From Flavobacterium salmonis (lineage in GTDB: Bacteria; Bacteroidota; Bacteroidia; Flavobacteriales; Flavobacteriaceae): 64,000 bases of DNA. The position numbers were made by a program, and so were the translations under genes. Below the pieces are notes generated by a model. The model did no database searches, had not been told where the DNA came from, and worked only from the letters and a program-made list of their open reading frames with translations. Below are positions 16,847 through 25,300 of the stretch, piece after piece; the stretch's first letter is position 1; every line of letters starts with the position of its first letter. Where the stretch lies: the NCBI RefSeq assembly GCF_903819435.1, contig NZ_CAIJDP010000068.1, forward strand, positions 124,001-188,000. Direction: 5' to 3'.

Positions 16847-16919
16847 ATAGATGTGCGGGACTTGAACTCGCAACCTCCTGCCTGCAAAACAGGCGCTCTT
16901 CCAATTGAGCTAACATCTA
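16847..16919 (-). tRNA. tRNA-Ala(TGC)-like
   Basis: Acceptor TAGATGT/ACATCTA, D-arm GCTCAATTGGAAGAGC, anticodon stem CCTGT/GCAGG with loop TTTGCAG (TGC by position), T-arm GCGAG-TTCAAGT-CCCGC with one A-C mismatch. U1-A72 and lack of the G3-U70 pair are atypical for tRNA-Ala, so charging is doubtful; Cys(GCA) by a shifted loop is the alternative. Confidence 0.7.
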
Positions 16920-16978
16920 TATGCATAGTTTTTTATTTTACTTCCAGACAAACTATAAGTTATTTTATTATGAAGAGA

Positions 16979-17052
16979 AAGGGTGTGCCTGGACTCGAAC
17001 CTGCATCCTCCAGTTTAGCAAACTGTTGCTCTTCCAATTGAGCTAACACCCT
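16979..17052 (-). tRNA. tRNA-Ser(GCT)-like without long variable arm
   Basis: Acceptor AGGGTGT/ACACCCT, D-arm identical to the neighbouring tRNA-Ala-like, anticodon stem ACAGT/ACTGG with loop TTGCTAA (GCT). The variable loop is short (class I) and the T-stem is mismatched (GCAGG opposite CCAGGC), so it is not a normal serine tRNA. Directly abuts the next tRNA. Confidence 0.65.
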
Positions 17053-17054
17053 GG

Positions 17055-17123
17055 TGGATAGTTGGGACTCGAACCCAAAACTTTTCCTGTGAGGGGAATA
17101 TTTTTCCAATTAAACTACTATCC
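17055..17123 (-). tRNA. tRNA-like, anticodon TCA by position
   Basis: Acceptor GGATAGT/ACTATCC, A73 and an encoded CCA whose A is the first base of the next tRNA; T-arm TTGGG-TTCGAGT-CCCAA perfect. The D-arm is A/T only and the anticodon loop CCTCACA lacks U33, reading TCA (UGA) by position or CAC if shifted. It begins 6 bases after the SDR stop codon and is therefore probably excised from that mRNA. Confidence 0.6.
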
Positions 17124-17129
17124 TAACTT

Positions 17130-18506
17130 TTACCAATTGGAAACTTTGTAGTTTTTCAATAATACACCAAATATACTTTTTCCTTTTATACCCTGTACTA
17201 TCGGATCAAAAATTCTGCTGGCTCCATCTACAGAATCTAGTGGCGGAATATAGCCTTCTTCAAATTGCTTTTTTCTCAGGCTTTCTTTTGCACCTGTCGA
17301 AATCCAGCCCACATCTACACTGGTCATAAAAATAGAATCTTCTGCAAATTCTTTGGCCGAAGTCAGTGTCATCATATTCAGCGCTGCTTTAGTCATGTTG
17401 GTATGAGGATGAAAAATCGTTTTGTTATTATAACTAAATATCCCTTCTGAGGATGTCACATTCACAATAAAACGTTCATCGAATGTTGAATTTAAAAATA
17501 ATGGTTTTAGTTCTTTTATCAGGAAATAAGGCGCTATCTGATTAATTAAGTTAACCTCAACAAGCTCATACATGCTGATTTCTTCTAAAGTAGAATTCCA
17601 ACTTGTCTTATCCCGATTATCAACAGGTTGACCAAAACGCGAAAGCGCTATTTCGGTTTGTTCTTCAAAACCATATTCTAAAGCTTTTACTTCTGAAGTT
17701 ACCTGAGTTTTATTAGCAATCAGATTAACATTTCCCGAAAATGCTCCAAGCAGGTTTTCTTCTTTCCTTATTAAAGGACTATAATATTCATCAGGATATT
17801 TTATCGTTTGTGCCGCATTGTTTATTAAAATATCCAGACTATCAAATTTGGATTTATAAAATGATACAAACTCATTAATAGCATTTAGATTTCTTAAATC
17901 AAGACCATAAATAATCATATTATCTTTCCATTGCTCAAAATCTTCCTCGAATTTAAACTGTTCTAACGCAAGCGCAGGAAAACGGGTAGTAATTACAATA
18001 TTGGCATTACTTCGCAATAATTTTAACGCTGTTGCAAAACCAACTTTTACTCGTCCACCGGTTAAAATTACATTTCGTCCTTTCAGGTCTAAATGCTGAA
18101 AACGTTTTTGATAATTTTCTTCGGCGCATTCCGGGCAAAGTCTGGTGTAAAAACTATGTGCCAGTTTATAAGACTGATTGCAGGCATAACAATTTTTAGG
18201 CAGGTTTAATTCGGTAAATTGTTGTTCATCCGGTGTTTCTTTTTCTGTAAATAATGTTTCTCCATTTAAAGCTTTTGAAACTATCGTCGCATTCTTGCTA
18301 ACCTGCAAATCTTCTTTTTTTTTTGAAGTATAACTGGCGTTACGAATATTCTTTTTGGCATTTTTATGAATTTTGGTAATCAAACCAGCAAACAAATCAT
18401 TGTCAGGATTCTCAAACGGATTGTCTTTTAAAGCCTTTAAAACCTTTATACAGCTTTGCCATTCCTGATCATCAAAAATATAGGTATTGTTATTGTTTTC
18501 TTTCAT
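17130..18506 (-). CDS. Zinc-ribbon SDR-family protein lacking the catalytic Tyr
   Basis: 458 residues. A Cys4 ribbon (CYACNQ...LCPEC, ~125-150) precedes a Rossmann SDR domain: nucleotide-binding GGRVKVGFA in place of TGxxxGxG, the NNAA motif, and active-site strand VNVTSSEG. At the YxxxK position the sequence is TNMTK, so the catalytic Tyr is Thr while Lys is kept. The domain also carries a ~70-residue insertion after NNAA. Binding of a dinucleotide or RNA end rather than oxidoreduction is possible (inference). It lies 56 bases after the DUF434 gene and directly ahead of the tRNA array. Confidence 0.8.
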   Translation of the reverse strand: MKENNNNTYIFDDQEWQSCIKVLKALKDNPFENPDNDLFAGLITKIHKNAKKNIRNASYTSKKKEDLQVSKNATIVSKALNGETLFTEKETPDEQQFTELNLPKNCYACNQSYKLAHSFYTRLCPECAEENYQKRFQHLDLKGRNVILTGGRVKVGFATALKLLRSNANIVITTRFPALALEQFKFEEDFEQWKDNMIIYGLDLRNLNAINEFVSFYKSKFDSLDILINNAAQTIKYPDEYYSPLIRKEENLLGAFSGNVNLIANKTQVTSEVKALEYGFEEQTEIALSRFGQPVDNRDKTSWNSTLEEISMYELVEVNLINQIAPYFLIKELKPLFLNSTFDERFIVNVTSSEGIFSYNNKTIFHPHTNMTKAALNMMTLTSAKEFAEDSIFMTSVDVGWISTGAKESLRKKQFEEGYIPPLDSVDGASRIFDPIVQGIKGKSIFGVLLKNYKVSNW

Positions 18507-18562
18507 TATTTTTAAAGAATTACAGTCCTGACTTTATTAAAAAAGGACATTCTTTTTCTATT

Positions 18563-19279
18563 TTACTCAATGCTAATTATAGTCTCCGTTATATCGAGAT
18601 GAGTCAAAACATGTTTCATCAAATTAAAATTTGCCACAGCATGATCTAAAATCCATGCATCAGATGTTACAGCAATCTGATTGCTTTCTGCCATAACTTT
18701 ATCCGGATTATTGACCAGTTCTACTTTCCAGTCTAAACCATTTTGCAAAGCGACTTCTTCAATTATTTGTTTTAATTTTCCGCTATTAGAAACCGGTTTA
18801 TCAAACAGCCAATGTGCCGTTTTTACCTTTTCATTTCTAAAAAAATCAATTATAATGTCAATAGCCTGCGATGTTTGGTTTACTTTTCTGTAAGTTCCGT
18901 AAACACTTGACAAATCTCTTATATAACCATCCAATCCCCTGAACACATAAGCTTTTGACAAGATACTTTCCAGCAAAATTAAGACATTAAAACCATCAAT
19001 AACAATTTCTTTTCCTTCCAGATCCTGACTTTGAATTTCTTTTGATTTTCGGTCTTCAATTTGATTTTGAGAAGCGCTTATTCCTCGAACCGCCTGTTGC
19101 TGACGCGAATTTAAACGATAGCGGTTTCCGACCAAAACTAATGTTGCTTTTTCGCCATAATCTCTGCTCAGAAAGTAATGCATATCAGTAACAGCTTCTT
19201 TTAGCTTTTGTTGCATTTTTAAAGTTCCAAAGAGTGTATCGTCACTGGCTTCTTTTCCTCGGTTTTTCAGATTTGTCAT
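18563..19279 (-). CDS. DUF434/DUF5616 protein, PIN-like nuclease candidate
   Basis: 238 residues. The N-terminal ~55 residues resemble DUF434, with a conserved helical segment ending in LVGNRYRLNSRQQQAVRG. The C-terminal ~140 residues start with the strand EIVIDGFNVLI, like the first acidic strand of PIN/NYN nucleases, with further acidic residues at LFDKP and SDAWILD. Such proteins co-occur with RNA-processing genes. It is first in the unit DUF434-SDR-tRNA array. Nuclease activity is inferred from the motif only. Confidence 0.7.
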   Translation of the reverse strand: MTNLKNRGKEASDDTLFGTLKMQQKLKEAVTDMHYFLSRDYGEKATLVLVGNRYRLNSRQQQAVRGISASQNQIEDRKSKEIQSQDLEGKEIVIDGFNVLILLESILSKAYVFRGLDGYIRDLSSVYGTYRKVNQTSQAIDIIIDFFRNEKVKTAHWLFDKPVSNSGKLKQIIEEVALQNGLDWKVELVNNPDKVMAESNQIAVTSDAWILDHAVANFNLMKHVLTHLDITETIISIE

Positions 19280-19392
19280 TTTTTTTGAAGTTAAAGCTTC
19301 GATAAAGTAATGTTCTTTTTTTGTTTCTGACTACAACTTAGTCTTTTTTATCTTAAAGTGAAAAACAGGATTGTGTTTTTCAAAAACAGATT

Positions 19393-19422
19393 AAAAAAAG
19401 CTGTTCTATTATTGAACAGCCT
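19393..19422 (-). terminator. Rho-independent terminator after DUF4132 gene
   Basis: Minus strand GGCTGTTC-AATAATA-GAACAGC followed by seven T, ~18 bases past the DUF4132 stop. Confidence 0.9.
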
Positions 19423-19439
19423 TTTCTCTATTATTAATC

Positions 19440-22400
19440 TTAAGCATAGGTTTTATCAATCTGACTTAAAATAGTTGGGTCCTGAATTTCATTATCTTTG
19501 GCAAATAATAAAACTTTAGACATTACTTCAGCCGATTTCGGATCATCATCTGCAAATGGAAGGAACAAACGTCCTCTGTGCTGCGAATGAATCGGCAGAA
19601 CCGATAAATATTTACCCGGAAGCTGATGCACCACCGCACTGCCTAAATGTACGCTGTAATCCGCCAGTTGCCCCTTTATAATAGCATGATTTTCTTTGAT
19701 TTCAACATTTTTAACTTTAAATAATCGCAATGTTTCTCTCAATAAAACGCCTCTCATTTCGATAGAAGAATGACTTGCTTCCGGATCTACTCCGCCAACA
19801 TGGGCAACACTTACAACCAAATCAATATCACGCATAACTTCTGAGAAAATCCTCGGATTGATATCTTCAAAGGCAATGTTTTTATACTCTTTTAAAGAAT
19901 GAAATTCAATCGTTTCTAAAGTTGGACTTTCAACATCTGCTGGCGAAAACCAATCTGCCATCGCATACATTTTTACCTGATAACCTTCTTTATGGAAAAC
20001 TTTCTGCAATCCTTCTTCATAATCTACTTTCCAGCCCCTTGTTTTCAATAAAGCTAAAGTTTGATTCGGCTGAACCTGATGTCCGGCGTAACGTCTCGAA
20101 ATTGATTTTTCTTTCAATTCATCTGGCGTTGGAACATACAATTCTCTGAAAACCTGTTTAAACGGCTGTTGTAATTTAGTATCAAAACAATATTTCTGAT
20201 AATCAACCCAAACATTATTTTTGTGTAAATCAAAACAGTGCGCGATTCTAAAAGTCTGCTTTTCATTTAATGAAATCATTTCTCCTAAACCCGTTACCAA
20301 ACTTCCATCGACATAAAAACCAATCTGATCGTCGTTTGAGATAAAAACTAATTTTTCTAAATGTTTCGAAATAATGGGATGTTCAAAAAGATTCTGCATT
20401 TCTGCGAATAAAAACTCGTCTCCGCGAATCATGCTTTCTTCCAGACCTTTTCTTGAACGCGTCCATTGCTCGCGCATAGTTTTTCTGCAATTTGTCAATT
20501 CCAGAATGCCTTTGTCTTTTTTGTATTTTGGCGGAATCGATTTTAATTCTTTCCCTGCTTTATAAGTAACCAAATCAGCATTTCCTTCTTTGTTAATGAC
20601 CAAACTAATCGTAACATCATCTAAAACCACTTCGGTTTCTTTTGATAAGATATTCTGAACTTGCTTCGTTTCCATTGCCCAGGTCAGACGAACGGGATCC
20701 GGATAACCGGCATTTCTCGCTAAATTTTCTAAAGCCACACGAATGGCCAAAGCTTCACTCGCCTGTTTCATCGAACCAAATTCTTTGCTTTCTTTTTTGA
20801 ACTGTTGTAAATATTCGTAACGTGCCAAAATATCTTTTTCCGGACTTGCCTTACTCAAAGGAACTAATCCGTACACCCTTAAATAATCCTGATCGCGTTT
20901 GTCTTTTACTTTGGCGGTAACTTCTCTAATTTTTAAATCTCCCGTAATCGTGTCGGCGTACAATCTCGCACGTCTGTGACCGTTTCCGTCTGTTACATAT
21001 TTGGCAGATTCGTATAAAAGTTCCCATTTTGCTTTTCCTAATTTTTTGTAAGCCGATGTAAACCAGTCTTTATCTACAGCGCCATCTTTAAAATCCTGCA
21101 AATCTAAAGTCGAAAATCTTGCCGCTTCACTTTCCAGTTCTGAATTAGTAGCACTGTAAGTAGCCGTTTTGGTGTGCGCATGAAACCACCAGATTCCTTC
21201 ATCCAGACCCTTCCAGTCTAAATAACTGCTGATAAACTTTTGCCATTGCGGTGCATAAATAGCCGTCTGAATCAATCTTTCTTCTGAGATTTTGGCTTTT
21301 TTAATTAATGCATCAAAACTTTCCTGTGTATCGGTTTCCAACGGATAACATCTTTTCAATAAGAAACTGAATAATTTCTGTTTCGTTAAATCGGTATACC
21401 CCCACGAATAGATATAACCTTTGTACAAACTTGCTTTTCCGAGAGCTGTAATTAGTTCGACCAAACGGTTGGCGCCAAAAATCTTCTGGAAACTCTGCAC
21501 CAAATGTGTTACCGAAGTATTAGAATCGCCTCTTTTGACCTCAACATCCAAAAATGTTTCCCTGATTTTATCGATCATCTGAACCAGAAACGGAAATCTT
21601 TTAATTAAATCCTCACTACCAAAATTTCTGTAATGTTTGGTTTCGCTAGTTAAAACAGAAATTCTTTCACTTTCTAAAATACCTTCATACAATTCGCCTT
21701 CAGTAATTAATTTTTGCTCAAATGCAACACAATACAAATGAATTGGCGGTTTGGCAAAAGATCTGTTTTTTTCTAAACCGTTTAGTTGTCTCCACCTGTA
21801 CAGATTCCATACTTTTGCATTTTGTTCTTTTGTTAAATCAAGCAATCCGATTTTGTTCAGGTAGATATCAAAAAAGCCCTGACTCTGCCAGCCATTCCCG
21901 TTGTTATTATTGTAATAATACTCGTCTTTAGCAGGTTTGTATTCAAACTCGATTACCGATTTCGGAAGATCAGCATACAAATTGCTGCAGGCGTCGATTA
22001 GGAAATCGGCTTTTTCTTCAAAGGAATATTTTAATTGTAAAGCATTTAAAATCTGCAAAATAGCATTATCCCAATCGTAGCCTCTTTTGTTTTGGTGCGG
22101 CAATAATTCTTTATAATAAAAAACATGCTTTTCCAGAAAATCCCTCCAGATTTTTCGGTCACAATTGCTTACCAGTGTCATTAAAAACAAATCTCTTTCG
22201 GCTAAACCTGATTTTTCAAACCATTCTGCCCAAACCTCATACAACGGATAATTGGTTGCTGCTAATTCTGAGTCTTTTTCGTCTTTTAGATTTTTTAATG
22301 TTCTAAACGTATTGCCAAGCAAAACAGTCGATTTGCTGTTGTCGTAGTTCTCAATTTCGTATTCGTAGTTTCTGTTCGCTTCATACAATTTATAAAGCTT

Positions 22401-24506
22401 CTCGATCTCAGTTTTAATATGCGACATCGATTTGGAGAAACCGTATTGTTCTGCTTTTACCGCTTTTGCATACAAAGAATCTGCTTTTGGTTTTGGCAGT
22501 TCGTAAGGCGAAAATTCATTTGGCGTAAAAAACCCATAACCGTTTTCTGCACTTAAAAGATCTTTCTTTTTAGAAGGCTCTAACTGCTCGATAAATTTGG
22601 TTTCTTTTTCGGTAATTTTCGGTCTTTGCTGATATTCTTTTACCCAGTCATTTACTTTATCTGTCAGTTTGTTATTTTTCTGAAGCTGGAGCATCAAATC
22701 CAAAACCGACATACGCTGTTCTAAATCGCCTTTTTCTAAAGTCTGATGAACAAAATTGATCACTTTTTGGTCTTCTTGTTTTATCAGAATTGCCGTTAAA
22801 TTCTTCTTTAAATTCGAATTTTTACGTTTAAACAATTCCTGAAAACCGGCTAATTCCTCTTCGGTTAAACTCAGATTATTCAAAACATTAACCGCCGAAG
22901 CCACAAGAGATTCCCCTCTATCCTTTAGAATTCGCAGCGCAAAACTCCTCTGAAAATCGGTTGGTTCTTTTTTATCATTATTGTTTTGATGACTGTTGAA
23001 AGAATAACTGTAAAAACTGCCTAATAAATTTCGGGTCAGTTTTTCCCTTAAGTGAATCGAAAAGCCTTCAAAATGATTTAAAACCGTTTTTAATCTTTCG
23101 TTGTTATCGCCCACCAAATTAATAGCTGAAGAGAAAAGCGTATCTCTTTCGAACTTGATATTCAGCCACGAAAAAACTTTCCCTTCAAACGTTTTTTCTT
23201 TTTCGGTAATAGTTTGCGCGAGATGATACACTTTATCAAAGAAATTCGGATAATCCGTATTTTCGATATAAAACTTCGATTTTGTGTTCGCTTCCAGCAA
23301 AGCATTCATTCTTGGAACTGCAAATGCCAAAACCTGTAGATTATCATCTTCTAATGCTTTAAAATACAGCGGCATTTCGATATAGGGGTCGTTCGTTTCC
23401 CCGGCAAATTTCAGTGCCAGCGATTTCTTTTCAACCGTACCGTTTTGTAGTAATTCATTCAGATACGGAACTGTTTTCTCTACATCAAAAACGCCCTGAA
23501 CCCAAAGCGCCATATAGACTTCGTTATTATTTTTGCTTTTAACACCAGTCGGAATTGTTTCCGGATTTGAAAAATAGCCTGAAGCCAATTCGATAATATT
23601 TCGAACCGTAGTTTCTTTTTCAGATTCCCAGCCCAGACCTGTCCACGTATCGATCGCTCTTACAACCGATGAAAAACGGGTCAGTTTATTATCTATCAGC
23701 ACTTTAATCATGTATTGCAAAGCTCCGATACTCGTTTCGTCTAAAGCTTCTAAAACCGTCTGTCGCAAGCCTTCCTGACGCTGAGCCGCAAGAAGCAGTT
23801 TTTCTACCAACTCCCAGTTTTCTTGTTTTTCGCTGTTTAAAAGCGCTTTAATGATATTTCTGGACACTTTTCCGTGTGGCTCTTTATTGAAGATTATGTC
23901 TTCGAATAATTGAAAAAAACCTTCTTTACCAGCATCCAGCGCTGCCGACCAAACCATGAACTTATTAACCGAATTTGAAATTTCGGTATCATAACGAATT
24001 TCGTCTTCGATACTCAAATCATAGTAAAAAGTAGTGCTGTCCTGATAATTGTATTTACTCGGTCCGTTTAATAAAGAGCGTAGAAAATTGACCTGATTAA
24101 CCAACAAATAATTTTTATGGTTTGGCGCCCTAAAAGAACGTCTTGTATACCCATCCTGATACATTTTTTGAGGTAGTCTGTTCCAGGCTTCTTTTACATA
24201 AGCCGCGTTTTCTTCTCCGAAAAAATAAAGCAGCAAATCGTAGTAATTTTTGTCTTCCCACAAATTCTCTTGTATCAAAGCAGCAAACTTTTCGGCTTCT
24301 TTTGATCCTAAAGAAATATAATTACTGTAATAATTGTCCTTAAGTTTCAGCAGTTCGAGACCAAACTCCGCCACTTCTTTTTTCAGTTTTGTTTTTAATA
24401 ATAATTTAGAAACCAGATTACTGTTTACAATTTCTTCCAGTTCTTTTTTAAATCTCTTAATTGGATTTTCAATTACTTTACTTTTTAAAAGATCTTCTAT
24501 CGTCAT
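19440..24506 (-). CDS. DUF4132 (MolR/YehI-like) giant protein
   Basis: 1688 residues. The N-terminal ~1100 residues are helical HEAT-like repeats of the DUF5724 kind; the C-terminal part (~1170-1680) has the DUF4132 pattern, including LTWAMETKQVQNIL, LTNCRKTMREQW and the terminal block RGRLFLPFADDDPKSAEVMSKVLLFA. E. coli YehI/MolR is the namesake and is encoded beside MoxR (YehL), vWA (YehP) and SWIM (YehQ) genes; homologues of these lie 8-18 kb away here. No enzymatic motif is evident. Preceded by a 144-residue gene on the same strand and closed by a strong terminator. Confidence 0.85.
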   Translation of the reverse strand: MTIEDLLKSKVIENPIKRFKKELEEIVNSNLVSKLLLKTKLKKEVAEFGLELLKLKDNYYSNYISLGSKEAEKFAALIQENLWEDKNYYDLLLYFFGEENAAYVKEAWNRLPQKMYQDGYTRRSFRAPNHKNYLLVNQVNFLRSLLNGPSKYNYQDSTTFYYDLSIEDEIRYDTEISNSVNKFMVWSAALDAGKEGFFQLFEDIIFNKEPHGKVSRNIIKALLNSEKQENWELVEKLLLAAQRQEGLRQTVLEALDETSIGALQYMIKVLIDNKLTRFSSVVRAIDTWTGLGWESEKETTVRNIIELASGYFSNPETIPTGVKSKNNNEVYMALWVQGVFDVEKTVPYLNELLQNGTVEKKSLALKFAGETNDPYIEMPLYFKALEDDNLQVLAFAVPRMNALLEANTKSKFYIENTDYPNFFDKVYHLAQTITEKEKTFEGKVFSWLNIKFERDTLFSSAINLVGDNNERLKTVLNHFEGFSIHLREKLTRNLLGSFYSYSFNSHQNNNDKKEPTDFQRSFALRILKDRGESLVASAVNVLNNLSLTEEELAGFQELFKRKNSNLKKNLTAILIKQEDQKVINFVHQTLEKGDLEQRMSVLDLMLQLQKNNKLTDKVNDWVKEYQQRPKITEKETKFIEQLEPSKKKDLLSAENGYGFFTPNEFSPYELPKPKADSLYAKAVKAEQYGFSKSMSHIKTEIEKLYKLYEANRNYEYEIENYDNSKSTVLLGNTFRTLKNLKDEKDSELAATNYPLYEVWAEWFEKSGLAERDLFLMTLVSNCDRKIWRDFLEKHVFYYKELLPHQNKRGYDWDNAILQILNALQLKYSFEEKADFLIDACSNLYADLPKSVIEFEYKPAKDEYYYNNNNGNGWQSQGFFDIYLNKIGLLDLTKEQNAKVWNLYRWRQLNGLEKNRSFAKPPIHLYCVAFEQKLITEGELYEGILESERISVLTSETKHYRNFGSEDLIKRFPFLVQMIDKIRETFLDVEVKRGDSNTSVTHLVQSFQKIFGANRLVELITALGKASLYKGYIYSWGYTDLTKQKLFSFLLKRCYPLETDTQESFDALIKKAKISEERLIQTAIYAPQWQKFISSYLDWKGLDEGIWWFHAHTKTATYSATNSELESEAARFSTLDLQDFKDGAVDKDWFTSAYKKLGKAKWELLYESAKYVTDGNGHRRARLYADTITGDLKIREVTAKVKDKRDQDYLRVYGLVPLSKASPEKDILARYEYLQQFKKESKEFGSMKQASEALAIRVALENLARNAGYPDPVRLTWAMETKQVQNILSKETEVVLDDVTISLVINKEGNADLVTYKAGKELKSIPPKYKKDKGILELTNCRKTMREQWTRSRKGLEESMIRGDEFLFAEMQNLFEHPIISKHLEKLVFISNDDQIGFYVDGSLVTGLGEMISLNEKQTFRIAHCFDLHKNNVWVDYQKYCFDTKLQQPFKQVFRELYVPTPDELKEKSISRRYAGHQVQPNQTLALLKTRGWKVDYEEGLQKVFHKEGYQVKMYAMADWFSPADVESPTLETIEFHSLKEYKNIAFEDINPRIFSEVMRDIDLVVSVAHVGGVDPEASHSSIEMRGVLLRETLRLFKVKNVEIKENHAIIKGQLADYSVHLGSAVVHQLPGKYLSVLPIHSQHRGRLFLPFADDDPKSAEVMSKVLLFAKDNEIQDPTILSQIDKTYA

Positions 24507-24676
24507 GATTTTGAAGTTATGGATTATAAGTTATGAGTTTAGGCTGTGGGCTTTGAGTTATCGTTGTTACGTATTTTATTGAACTAAATGTCACTTACTA
24601 TAATAACTGACTTAATTTATTTTTGAAATTGACATTTAAATTATTTTTTTGAAATTGATATTGCCATTGATATTGA

Positions 24677-25111
24677 CTACCAGTAGCTTCCCGCCAAAAA
24701 GGTCAGCCTGATAAACGTAATCGCTTTATTTTGAGACAAATCAATTTGTTTCGTTAGCGTTTCCAATTGATCGTCACCATAGAAAACAACATATAAACCG
24801 TCTTCGAAAGCCTGAATAGCTGTTTCCTGTGCTTTTGCCAGATTGACTTTGTTGTGGTTGTAAATTGCCCCGAAACCTGCTTTTCCCGTATCGGTTAAGA
24901 TGGGAAGGTAATTTTCTTTTGGAAAATGGATTTTGTCTTCGTCTTCAAACTCAAATGAAGATGCATTGAATAACTGTACCTGATGATCTACAATCGATTC
25001 TATGAGTTGTTGCGTGGTAATTACAGAATTTTCTATAGCCAGCGCTATACTTTTTTCCTGCAGGAGCGGATGTTTTTTTCCTAATTGTTTAACAGAGATG
25101 CTTATATTCAT
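24677..25111 (-). CDS. Hypothetical protein upstream of DUF4132
   Basis: 144 residues, cytosolic, alpha/beta. The segment VDHQVQLFN...FEDGLYVVFYGDDQLE looks like a small compact domain, but I do not recognise the family. It lies 170 bases upstream of the DUF4132 gene on the same strand and is likely its operon partner. No function can be given. Confidence 0.55.
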   Translation of the reverse strand: MNISISVKQLGKKHPLLQEKSIALAIENSVITTQQLIESIVDHQVQLFNASSFEFEDEDKIHFPKENYLPILTDTGKAGFGAIYNHNKVNLAKAQETAIQAFEDGLYVVFYGDDQLETLTKQIDLSQNKAITFIRLTFLAGSYW

Positions 25112-25236
25112 TAATACCGGCTTTTATTTTGAAAGATGTAAAATACTAAATTAAAAAATAGGATTATACTGAGATAACCTTATTTTAATGTTAAAAATAA
25201 TGCTTACAACCTGACTATAAAAGTAGTTTTTGATTT

Positions 25237-25272
25237 CAAAAAAATACCCTGCCAATTGGTATTGGCAGGGTT
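25237..25272 (-). terminator. Terminator after tyrosinase gene
   Basis: Stem ACCCTGCCAAT/ATTGGCAGGGT with TTTTTTT on the minus-strand exit; the plus-strand side also ends in TTTGGGTTTTT. ~30 bases past the tyrosinase stop. Confidence 0.85.
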
Positions 25273-25300
25273 TGGGTTTTTATTGGTAACTATTTTTCGG

